From Neoechinorhynchus agilis (Eukaryota; Acanthocephala), in assembly GCA_051530055.1 (NCBI GenBank), contig CM121341.1, forward strand, positions 1,736,001-1,800,000: a DNA stretch of 64,000 bases, written 5' to 3'. The stretch's first letter is position 1. Every line of letters begins with the position of its first letter. The notes under the pieces are model-generated. The model searched no databases and was not told the origin of the DNA. It was given only the letters and a program-made list of their open reading frames with translations. Positions 1-13,230 of the stretch are shown here, one piece after another. Made by a program: the position numbers and the translations under genes.

Positions 1-640
1 GTTATTTCGCCAATGATATGTTTCAAAAAATAACTGACTAGAAGCTTCAAAAAATATACATCCTCGATGTGAAGAAAATGTGACTTGTTCTCTCTTTAAA
101 TTCCATTTAACATAATTATGTTTTGAAAAAATTTGGAAATGAAAGGCTTTCCGAAACACAAATTCGTTCATCCTTTGATTTATGCGGTGATCACAATTGC
201 TTATGAAATGACACTCGAGATGTTTTAAATTTGAAGCTATGTATTTTTAACCTTTTTTAGTCTTCCCAATATCTGTAAGTAAATATTTATTTGAATCCAT
301 TTTATTCAATAAATATTCCTATTTTTTCGCTAAATACTAAACAAAACAAACTTGTATAAATTTTTAACGCTCCAGAATATTAAATCATTTTTTAAATCTT
401 AAGTGCCTACAAATACCCCTAAAAATTATTTGCTTAATAGGCGACAAGTGAAAATCAATGCCCATTTGAAACACTTGATTTTAATTTTTTTATTTAAGCA
501 CATCAAAAAACAGTGACAGCTTGTTCGATCACTCTTCATTTTTTATAAACTTTTCATTTTCGCAAATTTCGATATTCCCATTTTGAGCATCCTGGTTTAT
601 TTTCCTGCCGAGTTAATCGTTTCTTCTTTATTTAGCCTCC
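1..640. other. Gene-free flank
   Basis: AT-rich sequence with no coding region that I can support. Its right edge is the 3' flank of the minus-strand gene that ends at 649. A reverse-strand AATAAA lies at about 628-633, some 15 nt past that stop codon, and is a plausible polyadenylation signal. Confidence 0.5.
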
Positions 641-648
641 GTATTTCT

Positions 649-2271
649 TCAGTTCTGTTCATCTGAATTATTTTCACTGTCTTTATCTTCTTTATCATTT
701 ACAATGGTGACAGCTTCAATATGCACTTTACTATTGGCCAATGACTTCATAATAAAGGCCATGTCTTTGTTATTAGTGTTCAGTGTATCGGCATTCAATT
801 TTAAGATCTCCATATCATCATCGCCCATTAGAAACTCTTCCATAAAAGTTTCATCGCCGATATCCTGCCATTGTTCGTCTTTGTGGCAGGTAAACCATTC
901 AGGAATTTTCTGCTCCTTTTCGGGCTTTTGGATAACAATAGTAAATTTTTCCGGAATCGGCGGCATCTCTTCCTCACGTTCCAACGCAAAGACAACGTCT
1001 TCGATATCTTCTATATCGCCGGGCTCTCCTTCAACTTTGTTCTTTTTTATGTAATCCCTTTGAGCTGGACGCAGATAAGTCCATAAATAACTGGGAATAT
1101 TTGAATTATCTCGATGTCGTGGCCGCAAAGAAGCATTCTTAATTCCGCCCTTTGTACATTTTCGAAGTTCACTGTTTGTTTGGTCGTCGGCGCGGATGCT
1201 CAATTCCACAATGACTGGGACCTTTTCCTCGTGGTCGCCGTTTTTCCGGTTGATATATAGTTTAGTCGAGAGAAGATGATCTTTTTTCGGCTGGGTTTTT
1301 AAAGCTTCTCCCTCATCAATTGGTTTATCCGCCTCAAAGGTATGATTAGGTGCATTAAATGTATTTGGGATCCTTTGTAGTTGATGTGGCAGCAGAAATC
1401 CCGAAGGAAATTGATTAACACCGGTTGCACCGCACCCTAATCCATAAGCCGCATTGGGTTGATTTAATGGATAAATTTGTCCAACTTGATTCCCCAAAGA
1501 TAATGCCTGCATATTGGCGATAAGTTGAGGCATTGGCTGTATTGTTTGTCCAAAAGGTAATTGGGTGAATCGTTGGGATGGGAAGCCACCAATCATGTTA
1601 ACATTTTGAATGCCGCCGAAATTGATCGATTGGCCGATAGCAGTATTGGTTGTTGTTTGTGGTTGTTGTAGCGTGGGATTTTGGTGATTCTGGATGAATT
1701 GAGCCCTTTGGCTCCCTGAATCGTTGAAGTGTCCCGCTGTGTTTATAGCACTATTAAGTGTCGCAGTTTGAAATCTTGAAGTTGACTCTTCTTCGTGCCC
1801 ATTTCCGCGAGGCGAATTTAATTGAAGAGCTCTCTGTACGCTTCTGGCACGATTTTGATAATTTGCACCTTCTACATTTGTGCCACTATTTGCAGAATTT
1901 TTGTTTTGGTGTCCGGACCGAAATACCGAGTATGTTGCACTGTTGCTCCTCGAAAGTTCATTTTTGCTTCGATCAGGTTGATAGCGAGCGAGAGGTGCCG
2001 ATCCACGAGAATTTCTATTTGCATAGTTAATTTGATTCGGTCTTGGAACACTCCTGGTTCGGTTTGATCTTTGCTGCGAGTCATGATTTAAATTTTCATT
2101 TATAGTGGCATTTGAGCTTATAGTATTATTTGAGCGCTGTTGCTCATTGTTAATTCTGGCCGGTCGGAAGACGATCCTTTCTGTCCAAGTTCCATCGCTT
2201 CGTAGGTAACTAGGAATGTAGTATTCCCCAGTTCTTGGATCGATTCTCAATTGGGTTCTTTTGTCCGACAT
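649..2271 (-). CDS. PYM-like (partner of Y14/Mago) N-terminus protein with Q/N-rich middle
   Basis: Intronless 540-aa reading frame. Residues about 10-35 read GEYYIPSYLRSDGTW followed by basic and aromatic residues. This matches the Mago-binding motif of PYM/WIBG (I-P-x3-R-x-DGTW-R), a factor that recycles the exon-junction complex on cytoplasmic ribosomes. Residues about 40-300 are low-complexity, rich in N, Q and S. Residues about 330-420 are more globular (LYINRKNGDHEEKVPVIVEL) and carry the motif SYLWTYLRPAQRDYI. The tail is acidic. Known PYM proteins are about 200 aa, so this one is much longer and only the N-terminal motif is recognisable. A reverse-strand AATAAA follows the stop by about 15 nt. 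An alternative reading is an unrelated disordered RNA-binding protein that carries a chance PYM-like motif. The function of the C-terminal half is unknown. Confidence 0.6.
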   Translation of the reverse strand: MSDKRTQLRIDPRTGEYYIPSYLRSDGTWTERIVFRPARINNEQQRSNNTISSNATINENLNHDSQQRSNRTRSVPRPNQINYANRNSRGSAPLARYQPDRSKNELSRSNSATYSVFRSGHQNKNSANSGTNVEGANYQNRARSVQRALQLNSPRGNGHEEESTSRFQTATLNSAINTAGHFNDSGSQRAQFIQNHQNPTLQQPQTTTNTAIGQSINFGGIQNVNMIGGFPSQRFTQLPFGQTIQPMPQLIANMQALSLGNQVGQIYPLNQPNAAYGLGCGATGVNQFPSGFLLPHQLQRIPNTFNAPNHTFEADKPIDEGEALKTQPKKDHLLSTKLYINRKNGDHEEKVPVIVELSIRADDQTNSELRKCTKGGIKNASLRPRHRDNSNIPSYLWTYLRPAQRDYIKKNKVEGEPGDIEDIEDVVFALEREEEMPPIPEKFTIVIQKPEKEQKIPEWFTCHKDEQWQDIGDETFMEEFLMGDDDMEILKLNADTLNTNNKDMAFIMKSLANSKVHIEAVTIVNDKEDKDSENNSDEQN

Positions 2272-2750
2272 TTGTGCAAGATAAAATGATTTGCAATGGT
2301 GATCGCGTTTGTTGCCGTTGAATAGATGTTCGTTTAAGGAAGCGATCAGATCGTTAAATATTAGTAGATTATAGTAATGACCCGATGTAGAAAGTTGAGT
2401 TTAAGAACGTAGCTGTTTAGGTCGTTAGTACGATATCCAAAGATATTAGCGATGTATACAATTCGGGTTCAATGGTATGATAAATAGGCTCCCACAGTAC
2501 GTTGCGCAACCAATCAGCGCGATTCACTGCACTCAGTAAATTTGTGCACCAATCAAATCGCGAGATCAAGAAGCCGACATTGATATAGTGCGGATAGGCA
2601 TTACTAATTATACAGATTAATTATAATTAAAGTACTTAAAAATCCTTGATTTTCAAAGGCTTCAATGAACTAAACAAAGAAGCTATTACTTTTAATTACT
2701 TTGCATTACTCGTTAACGCCCATGCTTTTGTTGCTACTTCCGAAACCAAT
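2272..2750. other. Upstream region between the PYM-like gene and the satellite
   Basis: This is the 5' flank of the minus-strand gene. I see no coding region. It includes a less AT-rich stretch at about 2500-2580 that may contain the promoter, and it runs directly into the satellite at about 2755. Confidence 0.4.
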
Positions 2751-2754
2751 TTCC

Positions 2755-5700
2755 TGCCTCAATGTTTAACTACTTAGCAAGTAAGTAAGCTACTAAATTC
2801 ATCGTTTCCCATAGATCTATGAAAATGGATGTTTGCATTATTTCTAAGAATATCGAGTTGTAGTCCGTAAGCCGTGATTAAAATAGAAATCCAAGTGGTA
2901 CTTTAGCGTCCTGCATAAACTTTATACGATAAATTCCCGTGCAGTATAGGAAGTGAATATTGATGCATTTCGTGTCCCAAAAAGCACTGTTGTTGCCTTC
3001 AGGCCTCAATGTTTAACTACTTAGCTAGTAAGTAAGGTACTAAACTCGTCGTTTCCTATAGATCAATAAAAATGGACGTTTGCGGTATTTCTAAGAATAT
3101 CGAGTTGTAGTCCGTAAGCTGCTGATTAAAATAGAAATCCAAGTGGCACTTAAGCATTCGCCATAAACTTTATAAGATAATCTCCAGTATAGGATGTGCA
3201 TATTGATGAATTTCGTGTCCCAAAAAGCACTATTGTTGTTGCCAATAGGCCTCAATGTTTAACTACTTAGCAAGTAAGTAAGCTACTAAATTCATCGTTT
3301 CCCATAGATCTATGAAAATGGATGTTTGCATTATTTCTAAGAATATCGAGTTGTAGTCCGCAAGCCGTGATTAAAATAGAAATCCAAGTGGTACTTTAGC
3401 GTCCTGCATAAACTTTATAAGATAATCTCCCGTGCAGTATAGGAAGTGCATATTGATGCATTTCGTGTCCAAAAAAGCACAATTATTGTTGCCAATAGGC
3501 CTCAATATTTTACTACTTATCAAGTAAGTAAGGTACTAAACTCGTCGTTTCCTATAGATCAATAAAAATGGACCTTGGAATTATTTCTAAGAATATCAAG
3601 TTGTAGTCCGTAAGCTGTTGATTGAAATAGAAATCCAAGTGGTACTTTACCATTCGTCATAAACTTTATAAGATAATCTCCCGTGCAGTATAGGAAGTGC
3701 ATATTGATGCATTTCGTGTCCAAAAAAGCACTATTGTTGTTGCCAATAGGCCTCAATGTTTAACTACTTAGCAAGTAAGTAAGCTACTAAATTCATCGTT
3801 TCCCATAGATCTATGAAAATGGATGTTTGCATTATTTCTCAGAATATCGAGTTGTAGTCCGTAAGCCGTGATTAAAATAGAAATCCAAGTGGTACTTTAG
3901 CGTCCTGCATAAACTTTATAAGATAATCTCCCGTGCAGTATAGGAAGTGCATATTGATGCATTTCGTGTCCAAAAAAGCACAATTATTGTTGCCAATAGG
4001 CCTCAATGTTTAACTACTTAGCAAGTAAGTAAGGTACTAAACTCGTCGTTTCCTATAGATCAATAAAAATGGACGTTTGCGGTATTTCTAAGAATATCGA
4101 GTTGTAGTCCGTAAGCCGTGATTAAAATAGAAATCCAAGTGGCACTTTAACATTCTGCATAAACATTATAAGATAATCTCCCGTGCAGTATAAGAAGTGT
4201 ATATTGATGCATTTCGTGTCCCAAAAAGCACTGTTGTTGTTGCCAATAGTCCTCAATGTTTAACTACTTAGCAAGTAAGTTAGGTACTAAACTCGTCGTT
4301 TCCTATAGATCAATGAAAATGGACGTTTGCGTTATTTCTTAGAATATAGAGTTGTAGTCCGTAAGTTGTTGATTAAACTTGAAAGCAAAGTGGAACTTTA
4401 GCATTCTGCATAAACTTTATAAGATAATCTCCCGTGCAGTATAGGAAGTGCGTATTGATTCATTTCGTGTAACAAAAACCACAATTATTGTTGCCAATAG
4501 GCCTCAATGTTTAACTACTTAGCAAGTAAGTTAGGTACTAAACTCGTCATTTCCTATAGATCAATGAAAATGGACGTTTGCGATATTTCTAAGAATATCG
4601 AGTTGTAGTCCGTAAGCCGTGATTAAAATAGAAATCCAAGTGGCACTTTAACATTCTGCATAAACTTTATAAGATAATCTCCCGTGCAGTATAAGAAGTG
4701 TATATTGATGCATTCGTGTCCCAAAAAGCACTGTTGTTGTTGCCAATAGGCCTCAATGTTTAACTACTTAGCAAGTAAGTTAGGTACTAAACTCGTCGTT
4801 TCCTATAGATCAATGAAAATGGACGTTTGCGTTATTTCTAAGAATATAGAGTTGTAGTCCGTAAGTTGTTGATTAAACTTGAAAGCAAAGTGGAACTTTA
4901 GCATTCTGCAAACTTTATAAGATAATCTCCCGTGCAGTATAGGAAGTGCGTATTGATTCATTTCGTGTAACAAAAACCACAATTATTGTTGCCAATAGGC
5001 CTCAATGTTTAACTACTTAGCAAGTAAGTTAGGTACTAAACTCGTTGTTTCCTATAGATCAATAAAAACGGACGTTTGCGGTATTTCTAAGAATATCGAA
5101 TTGTAGTCCGTAAGCTGTTGATTAAAATAGAAAGCCAAGTGGCACTTTAGCATTCTGCATAAACTTTATAAGATAATCTCCCGTGCAGTATAGGAAGTGC
5201 ATATTGATGCATTTCGTGTCCCAAAAAGCACTGTTGTTGCCTACAGGCCTCAATGTTTAACTACTTAGCAAGTAAGTTAGGTACTAAACTCGTCATTTCC
5301 TATAGATCAATGAAAATGGACGTTTGCGTTATTTCTAAGAATATCGAGTTGTAGTCCGTAAGCTGTTGATTAAAATAGAAATCCAAGTGGCACTTTAGCA
5401 TTCTGCATAAACTTTATAAGATAATCTCCCGTGCAGTATAGGAAGTGAATATTGATGCATTTGGTGTCCAAAAAAGCACTATTGTTGTTTCCAATAGGCC
5501 TCAATGTTTAACTACTTAGCAAGTAAGTTAGGTACTAAACTCGTCATTTCCTATAGATCAATGAAAATGGACGTTTGCGTTATTTCTAAGAATATCGAAT
5601 TGTAGTCCGTAAGCTGTTGATTAAAATAGAAATCCAAGTGGCACTTTAGCATTCTGCATAAACTTTATAAGATAATCTCCCGTGCAGTATAGGAAGTGAA

Positions 5701-8700
5701 TATTGATGCATTTGGTGTCCAAAAAAGCACTATTGTTGTTTCCAATAGGCCTCAATGTTTAACTACTTAGCAAGTAAGTTAGGTACTAAACTCGTCGTTT
5801 CCTATAGATCAATGAAAATGGACGTTCGCGTTATTTCTAAGAATATCGAGTTGTAGTCCGTAAGCTGTTGATTAAAATTGAAATCCAAGTGGCACTTTAG
5901 CATTCTGCATAAACTTTATAAGATAATCTCCCGTGCAGTATAGGAAGTGCATATTGATGCATTTCGTGTCCTAAAATGCAATATTGTTGATGCCAATAGG
6001 CCTCAATGTTTAACTACTTAGCAAGTAAGTTAGGTACAAAAATCGTCGTTTCCTATAGATCAATAAAAATGGACGTTTGCGTTATTTCTAAGAATATCGA
6101 GTTGTAGTCCGTAAGCTGTTTATTAAAATAGAAATCCAAGTGGCACTTTAGCATTATGCATAAACTTTATGAGATAATCTCCCGTGCAGTATAGGAAGTG
6201 CACATTGATGCATTTCGTGTCCCAAAAAGCACTATTGTTGTTGTCTATAGACCTCAATGTTTAACTACTTAGCAAGTTAGTAAGTTACTAAACTCGTCGT
6301 TTCCTATAGATCAATGAAAATGAACGTTTTCATTATTTCTAAGAATATCAAGTTGTAATCCTTAAGCTGTTGATTAAAATAGAAATCCAAGTGGCACTTT
6401 AGCGTCCTGCATAAACTTTATAAGATAATCTCCCGTGCAGTATAGGAAGTGCAAATTGATGCATTTCGTGTCCCAAAAAGCACTGTTGTTGCCTACAGGC
6501 CTCAATGTTTAACTACTTAGCAAGTAAGTTAGGTACTAAACTCGTCATTTCCTATAGATCAATGAAAATGGACGTTTGCGTTATTTCTAAGAATATCGAG
6601 TTGTAGTCCGTAAGCTGTTGATTAAAATAGAAATCCAAGTGGCACTTTAGCATTCTGCATAAACTTTATAAGATAATCTCCCGTGCTGTATAGGAAGTGA
6701 ATATTGATGCATTTGGTGTCCCAAAAAGCACAATTATTGTTGCCAATAGGCCTCAATGTTTAACTACTTAGCAAGTAAGTTAGGTACTAAACTCGTCGTT
6801 TCCTATAGATCAATGAAAATGGACGTTTGCGTTATTTCTAAGAATATAGAGTTGTAGTCCGTAAGTTGTTGATTAGACTTGAAAGCAAAAAGGAACTTTA
6901 GCATTCTGCATAAACTTTATAAAATAATCCCCCGTGCAGTATAGGAAGTGCGTATTGATTCATTTCGTGTAACAAAAACCACAATTATTGTTGCCAATAG
7001 GCCTCAATGTTTAACTACTTAGCAAGTAAGTTAGGTACTAAACTCGTCATTTCCTGTAGATCAATGAAAATGGACGTTTGCGTTATTTCTAAGAATATCG
7101 AGTTGTAGTCCGTAAGCTGTTGATTAAACTAGAAATCCAAGTGGTACTTTAGCATTCTGCATAAACTTTATAAGATAATCTCCCGTGCAGTATAGGAAGT
7201 GAATATTGATGCATTTGGTGTCCCAAAAGCACAATTATTGTTGCCAATAGGCCTCAATGTTTAACTACTTAGCAAGTAAGTTAGGTACTAAACTCGTCGT
7301 TTCCTATAGATCAATGAAAATGGACGTTCGCGTTATTTCTAAGAATATCGAGTTGTAGTCCGTAAGCTGTTGATTAAACTAGAAATCAAAGTGTACTTTA
7401 GCATTCTGCATAAACTTTATAAGATAATCTCCCGTGCAGTATAGGAAGTGCATATTGATGCATTTCATTGTCCCAAAAAGCACAATTATTGTTGCCAATA
7501 GGCCTCAATGTTTAACTACTTAGCAAGTAAGTTGGAGTACTAAACTCGTCGTTTCCTATAGATCAATAAAAATGGACCCTTGAATTATTTCTAAGAATAT
7601 CAAGTTGTAGTCCGTAAGCTGTTGATTGAAATAGAAAGCCAAATGAAACTTTAGCATTCTGCATAAACTTTATAAGATAATCTCCCGTGCAGTATAGGAA
7701 GTGCATATTGATGCATTTCGTGTCCCAAAAAGCACAATTGTTGTTGCCTATAGGCCTCAATGTTTAACTACTTAGCAAGTAAGTAAGCCACTAAATTCAT
7801 CGTTTCCCATAGATCTATTAAAATGGATGTTTGCATTATTTCTAAGAATATCGAGTTGTAGTCCGTAAGCCGTGATTAAAATAGAAATCCAAGTTGTACT
7901 TTAGCGTCCTGCATAAACTTTATAAGATAATCTCCCGTGCAGTATAGGAAGTGCATATTGATGCATTTCGTGTCCCAAAAAGCACAATTATTGTTGCCAA
8001 TAGGCCTCAATGTTTAACTACTTAGCAAGTAAGTTAGGTACTAAGTCGTTTCCTATAGATCAATGAAAATGGACGTTCGCGTTATTTCTAAGAATATCGA
8101 GTTGTAGTCCGTAAGCTGTTGATTAAACTAGAAATCCAAGTGGTACTTTAGCATTCTGCATAAACTTTATAAGATAATCTCCCGTGCAGTATAGGAAGTG
8201 AATATTGATGCATTTGGTGTCCCAAAAAGCACTATTGTTGTTGCCAATAGGCCTCAATGTTTAACTACTTAGCAAGTAAGTTAGGTACTAAACTCGTCGT
8301 TTCCTATAGATCAATGAAAATGGACGTTCGCGTTATTTCTAGAATATCGAGTTGTAGTCCGTAAGCTGTTGATTAAACTAGAAATCCAAGTGGTACTTTA
8401 GCATTCTGCATAAACTTTATAAGATAATCTCCCATGCATTATAGGAAGTGCATATTGATGCATTTCGTGTCCCAAAAAGCACTGTTGTTGCCTATTGACC
8501 TCAATGCTTAACTACTTAGCAAGTAAGTTAGGTACTAAACTCGTCGTTTCCTATAGATCAATGAAAATGGACGTTTGCGTTATTTCTAAGAATATCGAGT
8601 TGTAGTCCGTAAGCTGTTGATTAAAATAGAAAGCCAAGTGGCACTCTAGCATTCTGCATAAACTTTATAAGATAATCTCCCGTGCAGTATAGGAAGTGCA

Positions 8701-11700
8701 AATTGATGCATTTCGTGTCCCAAAAAGCACTGTTGTTGCCTACAGGCCTCGATGTTTAACTACTTAGCAAGTAAGTTAGGTACTAAACTCGTCGTTTCCT
8801 ATAGATCAATGAAAATGGACGTTTGCGTTATTTCTAAGAATATCGAGTGGTAGTCCGTAAGCTGTCGATTAAAATAGAAATCCAAGTGGCACTTTAACAT
8901 TCTGCATAAACATTATAAGATAATCTCCCGTGCAGTATAGGAAGTGCATATTGATACATTTCGTGTCCAATGTCCCAAAAAGCACAATAATTGTTGCCAA
9001 TAGGCCTCAATGTTTAACTACTTAGCAAGTAAGTTAGGTACTAAACTCGTCGTTTCCTATAGATCAATGAAAATGGACGTTTGCGTTATTTCTAAGAATA
9101 TAGAGTTGTAGTCCGTAAGCTGTTGATTAAAATAGAAAGCCAAGTGGCACTCTAGCATTCTGCATAAACTTTATAAGATAATCTCCCGTGCAGTATAGGA
9201 AGTGCAAATTGATGCATTTCGTGTCCCAAAAAGCACTGTTGTTGCCTACAGGCCTCGATGTTTAACTACTTAGCAAGTAAGTTAGGTACTAAACTCGTCG
9301 TTTCCTATAGATCAATAAAAATGGACGTTTGCGTTATTTCTAAGAATATCGAGTGGTAGTCCGTAAGCTGTCGATTAAAATAGAAATCCAAGTGGCACTT
9401 TAACATTCTGCATAAACATTATAAGATAATCTCCCGTGCAGTATAGGAAGTGCATATTGATGCATTTCGTGTCCCAAAAAGCACAATAATTGTTGCCAAT
9501 AGGCCTCAATGTTTAACTACTTAGCAAGTAAGTTAGGTACTAAACTCGTCGTTTCCTATAGATCAATGAAAATGGACGTTTGCGTTATTTCTAAGAATAT
9601 AGAGTTGTAGTCCGTAAGTTGTTGATTAAAATAGAAAGCCAAGTGGCACTTTAGCATTCTGCATAAACTTTATAAGATAATCTCCCGTGCAGTATAGGAA
9701 GTGCATATTGATGCATTTCGTGTCCCAAAAAGCACTGTTGTTGCCAATAGGCCTCAATGTTTAACTACTTAGCAAGTAAGTTAGGTACTAAACTCGTCGT
9801 TTCCTATAGATCAATGAAAATGGAAGTTTGCGTTATTTCTAAGAATATAGAGTTGTAGTCCGTAAGTTGTTGATTAAAATAGAAAGCCAAGTGGCACTTT
9901 AGCATTCTGCATAAACTTTATAAGATAATCTCCCGTGCAGTATAGGAAGTGCATATTGATGCATTTCGTGTCCTAGAATGCAATATTGTTGATGCCAATA
10001 GGCCTCAATGTTTAACTACTTAGCAAGTAAGTTAGGTACTAAACTCGTCGTTTCCTATATATCAATGAAAATGGACGTTGGCGTTATTTCTAAGAATATC
10101 GAGTGGTAGTCCGTAAGCTGTCGATTAAAATAGAAATCCAAGTGGCACTTTAACATTCTGCATAAGTCCATAAGATAATCTCCCGTGCAGTATAGGAAGT
10201 GCATATTGATGCATTTCGTGTCCCAAAAAGCACAATTATTGTTGCCAATAGGCTCAATGTTTAACTACTTAGCAAGTAAGTTGGAGCCACTAAACTCGTC
10301 ATTTCCTATAGATCCAATGAAAATGGACGTTTGCGTTATTTCTTAGAATATTGAGTTGTAGTCCGTAAGTTGTTGATTAAACTTGAAAGCAAAGTGGAAC
10401 TTTAGCATTCTGCATAAACTTTATAAGATAATCTCCCGTGCAGTATAGGAAGTGCGTATTGATTCATTTCGTGTAACAAAAACCACAATTATTGTTGCCA
10501 ATAGGCCTCAATGTTTAACTACTTAGCAAGTAAGTTAGGTACTAAACTCGTCATTTCCTATAGATCAATGAAAATGGACGTTTGCGTTATTTCTAAGAAT
10601 ATCGAGTTGTAGTCCGTAAGCTGTTGATTAAACTAGAAAGCCAAGTGGTACTTTAGCATTCTGCATAAACTTTATAAGATAATCTCCCGTGCAGTATAGG
10701 AAGTGCATATTGATGCATTTCGTGTCCTAGAATGCAATATTGTTGATGCCAATAGGCCTCAATGTTTAACTACTTAGCAAGTAAGTTAGGTACTAAACTC
10801 GTCGTTTCCTATATATCAATGAAAATGGACGTTGGCGTTATTTCTAAGAATATCGAGTGGTAGTCCGTAAGCTGTCGATTAAAATAGAAATCCAAGTGGC
10901 ACTTTAACATTCTGCATAAACATTATAAGATAATCTCCCGTGCAGTATAGGAAGTGCATATTGATGCATTTCGTGTCCCAAAAAGCACAATTATTGTTGC
11001 CAATAGGCCTCAATGTTTAACTACTTTGCAAGTAAGTTAGGTACTAAACTCGTCGTTTCCTATAGATCAATGAAAATGGACGTTTGCGTTATTTCTAAGA
11101 ATATAGAGTTGTAGTCCGTAAGTTGTTGATTAAACTTGAAAGCAAAGTGGAACTTTAGAATTCTGCATAAACTTTATAAGATAATCTCCCGTGCAGTATA
11201 GGAAGTGCGTATTGATTCATTTCGTGTAACAAAAACCACAATTATTGTTGCCAATAGGCCTCAATGTTTAACTACTTAGCAAGTAAGTTAGGTACTAAAC
11301 TCGTCATTTCCTATAGATCAATGAAAATGGACGTTTGCGTTATTTCTAAGAATATCGAGTTGTAGTCCGTAAGCTGTTGATTAAACTAGAAATCCAAGTG
11401 GTACTTTAGTATTCTGCATAAACTTTATAAGATAATCTCCCGTGCAGTATAGGAAGTGCATATTGATGCATTTCGTGTCCCAAAAAGCACAATTATTGTT
11501 GCCAATAGGCCTCAATGTTTAACTACTTAGCAAGTAAGTTAGGTACTAAACTCGTCGTTTCCTATAGATCAATGAAAATGGACGTTCGCGTTATTTCTAA
11601 GAATATCGGGTTGTAGTCCGTAAGCTGTTGATTAAAATTGAAATCCAAGTGGCACTTTAGCATTCTGCATAAACTTTATAAGATAATCTCCCGTGCAGTA

Positions 11701-13230
11701 TAGGAAGTGCATATTGATGCATTTCGTGTCCTAAAATGCAATATTGTTGATGCCAATAGGCCTCAATGTTTAACTTCATAGTAAGTTAGGTACTAAACTC
11801 GTCATTTCCTATAGATCAATGAAAATGGACGTTTGCGTTATTTCTAAGAATATCGAGTTGTAGTCCGTAAGCTGTTGATTAAAATTGAAATCCAAGTGGC
11901 ACTTTAGCATTCTGCATAAACTTTATAAGATAATCTCCCGTGCAGTATAGGAAGTGCATATTGATGCGTTTCGTGTCCTAAAATGCAATATTGTTGATGC
12001 CAATAGGCCTCAATGTTTAACTACTTAGCAAGTAAGTTAGGTACTAAACTCGTCATTTCCTATAGATCAATGAAAATGGACGTTTGCGTTATTTCTAAGA
12101 ATATCGAGTTGTAGTCCGTAAGCTGTTTATTAAAATAGAAATCCAAGTGGCACTTTAGCATTATGCATAAACTTTATGAGATAATCTCCCGTGCAGTATA
12201 GGAAGTGCACATTGATGCATTTCGTGTCCCAAAAAGCACTATTGTTGTTGTCTATAGACCTCAATGTTTAACTACTTAGCAAGTTAGTAAGTTACTAAAC
12301 TCGTCGTTTCCTATAGATCAATGAAAATGGACGTTTGCGTTATTTCTAAGAATATCGAATTGTAGTCCGTAAGCTGTTGATTAAAATTGAAATCCAAGTG
12401 GCACTTTAGCATTCTGCATAAACTTTATAAGATAATCTCCCGTGCAGTATAGGAAGTGCATATTGATGCATTTCGTGTCCTAAAATGCAATATTGTTGAT
12501 GCCAATAGGCCTCAATGTTTAACTACTTAGCAAGTAAGTTAGGTACTAAACTCGTCATTTCCTATAGATCAATGAAAATGGACGTTTGCATTATTTCTAA
12601 GAATATCGAGTTGTAGTCCGTAAGCTGTTGATTAAAATAGAAATCCAAGTGGCACTTTAGCATTCTGCATAAACATTATAAGATAATCTCCCGTGCAGTA
12701 TAGGAAGTGCATATTGATGCATTTCGTGTCCCAAAAAGCACTATTGTTGTTGTCTATAGGCCTCAATGTTTAACTACTTAGCAAGTTAGTAAGTTACTAA
12801 ACTCGTCGTTTCCTATAGATCAATGAAAATGGGCGTTTGCATTATTTCTAAGAATATCGAGTTGTAGTCCGTAAGCTGTTGATTAAAATAGAAAGCCAAG
12901 TGGCACTCTAGCATTCGTCATAAACTTTATAAGATAATCTCCCGTGCAGTATAGGAAGTGCATATTGATGCATTTCGTGTCCCGAAAAGCACAATTATTG
13001 TTGCCAATAGGCCTCAATGTTTAACTACTTAGCAAGTAAGTTAGGTACTAAACTCGTCGTTTACTATAGATCAATGAAAATGGACGTTTGCGTTATTTCT
13101 AAGAATATCGAGTTGTAGCCCGTAAGCTGTCGATTAAAATAGAAATCCAAGTGGTACTTTAGCATTGTGCATAAACTTTATAAGATAATCTCCCGTGCAG
13201 TATAGGAAGCGCACATTTGTGCATTTCGTG
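2755..13230. repeat. Tandem satellite array, ~249-bp monomer, about 42 copies
   Basis: The phrase CCTCAATGTTTAACTACTTA recurs about every 246-251 bp, for example near 3003, 3250, 3500, 3751 and 4001, and on to about 13013. Each monomer also holds the boxes TTTCCTATAGATCAATGAAA, GAGTTGTAGTCCGTAAG, AACTTTATAAGATAATCTCC and TGATGCATTTCGTGTCC. Monomers are close to one another, and variants cluster, for example the segment after the TGATGCATTTCGTGTCC box reads as an AAAAAGCAC, AAAATGCAATATTG or GTAACAAAAACC form. Some variant pairs recur as blocks. Short open frames of about 65 aa inside it (3559-3756 and 7563-7760) are by-products of the unit. The array starts gradually at about 2755 and ends abruptly at about 13230 inside a monomer. 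It is probably heterochromatic or centromere-like satellite. I see no gene in it. Confidence 0.95.

Noticed and set aside
3559-3756. 65-aa frames repeated in the satellite (also 7563-7760)
   Set aside because: They exist only in monomers lacking stops by chance. Other monomers break them, and the changes between copies do not preserve protein sequence.
2755-13230. CRISPR-like or prokaryotic repeat interpretation of the arrays
   Set aside because: Units of 249 and 142 bp are repeated whole with no unique spacers, and the window is clearly eukaryotic.
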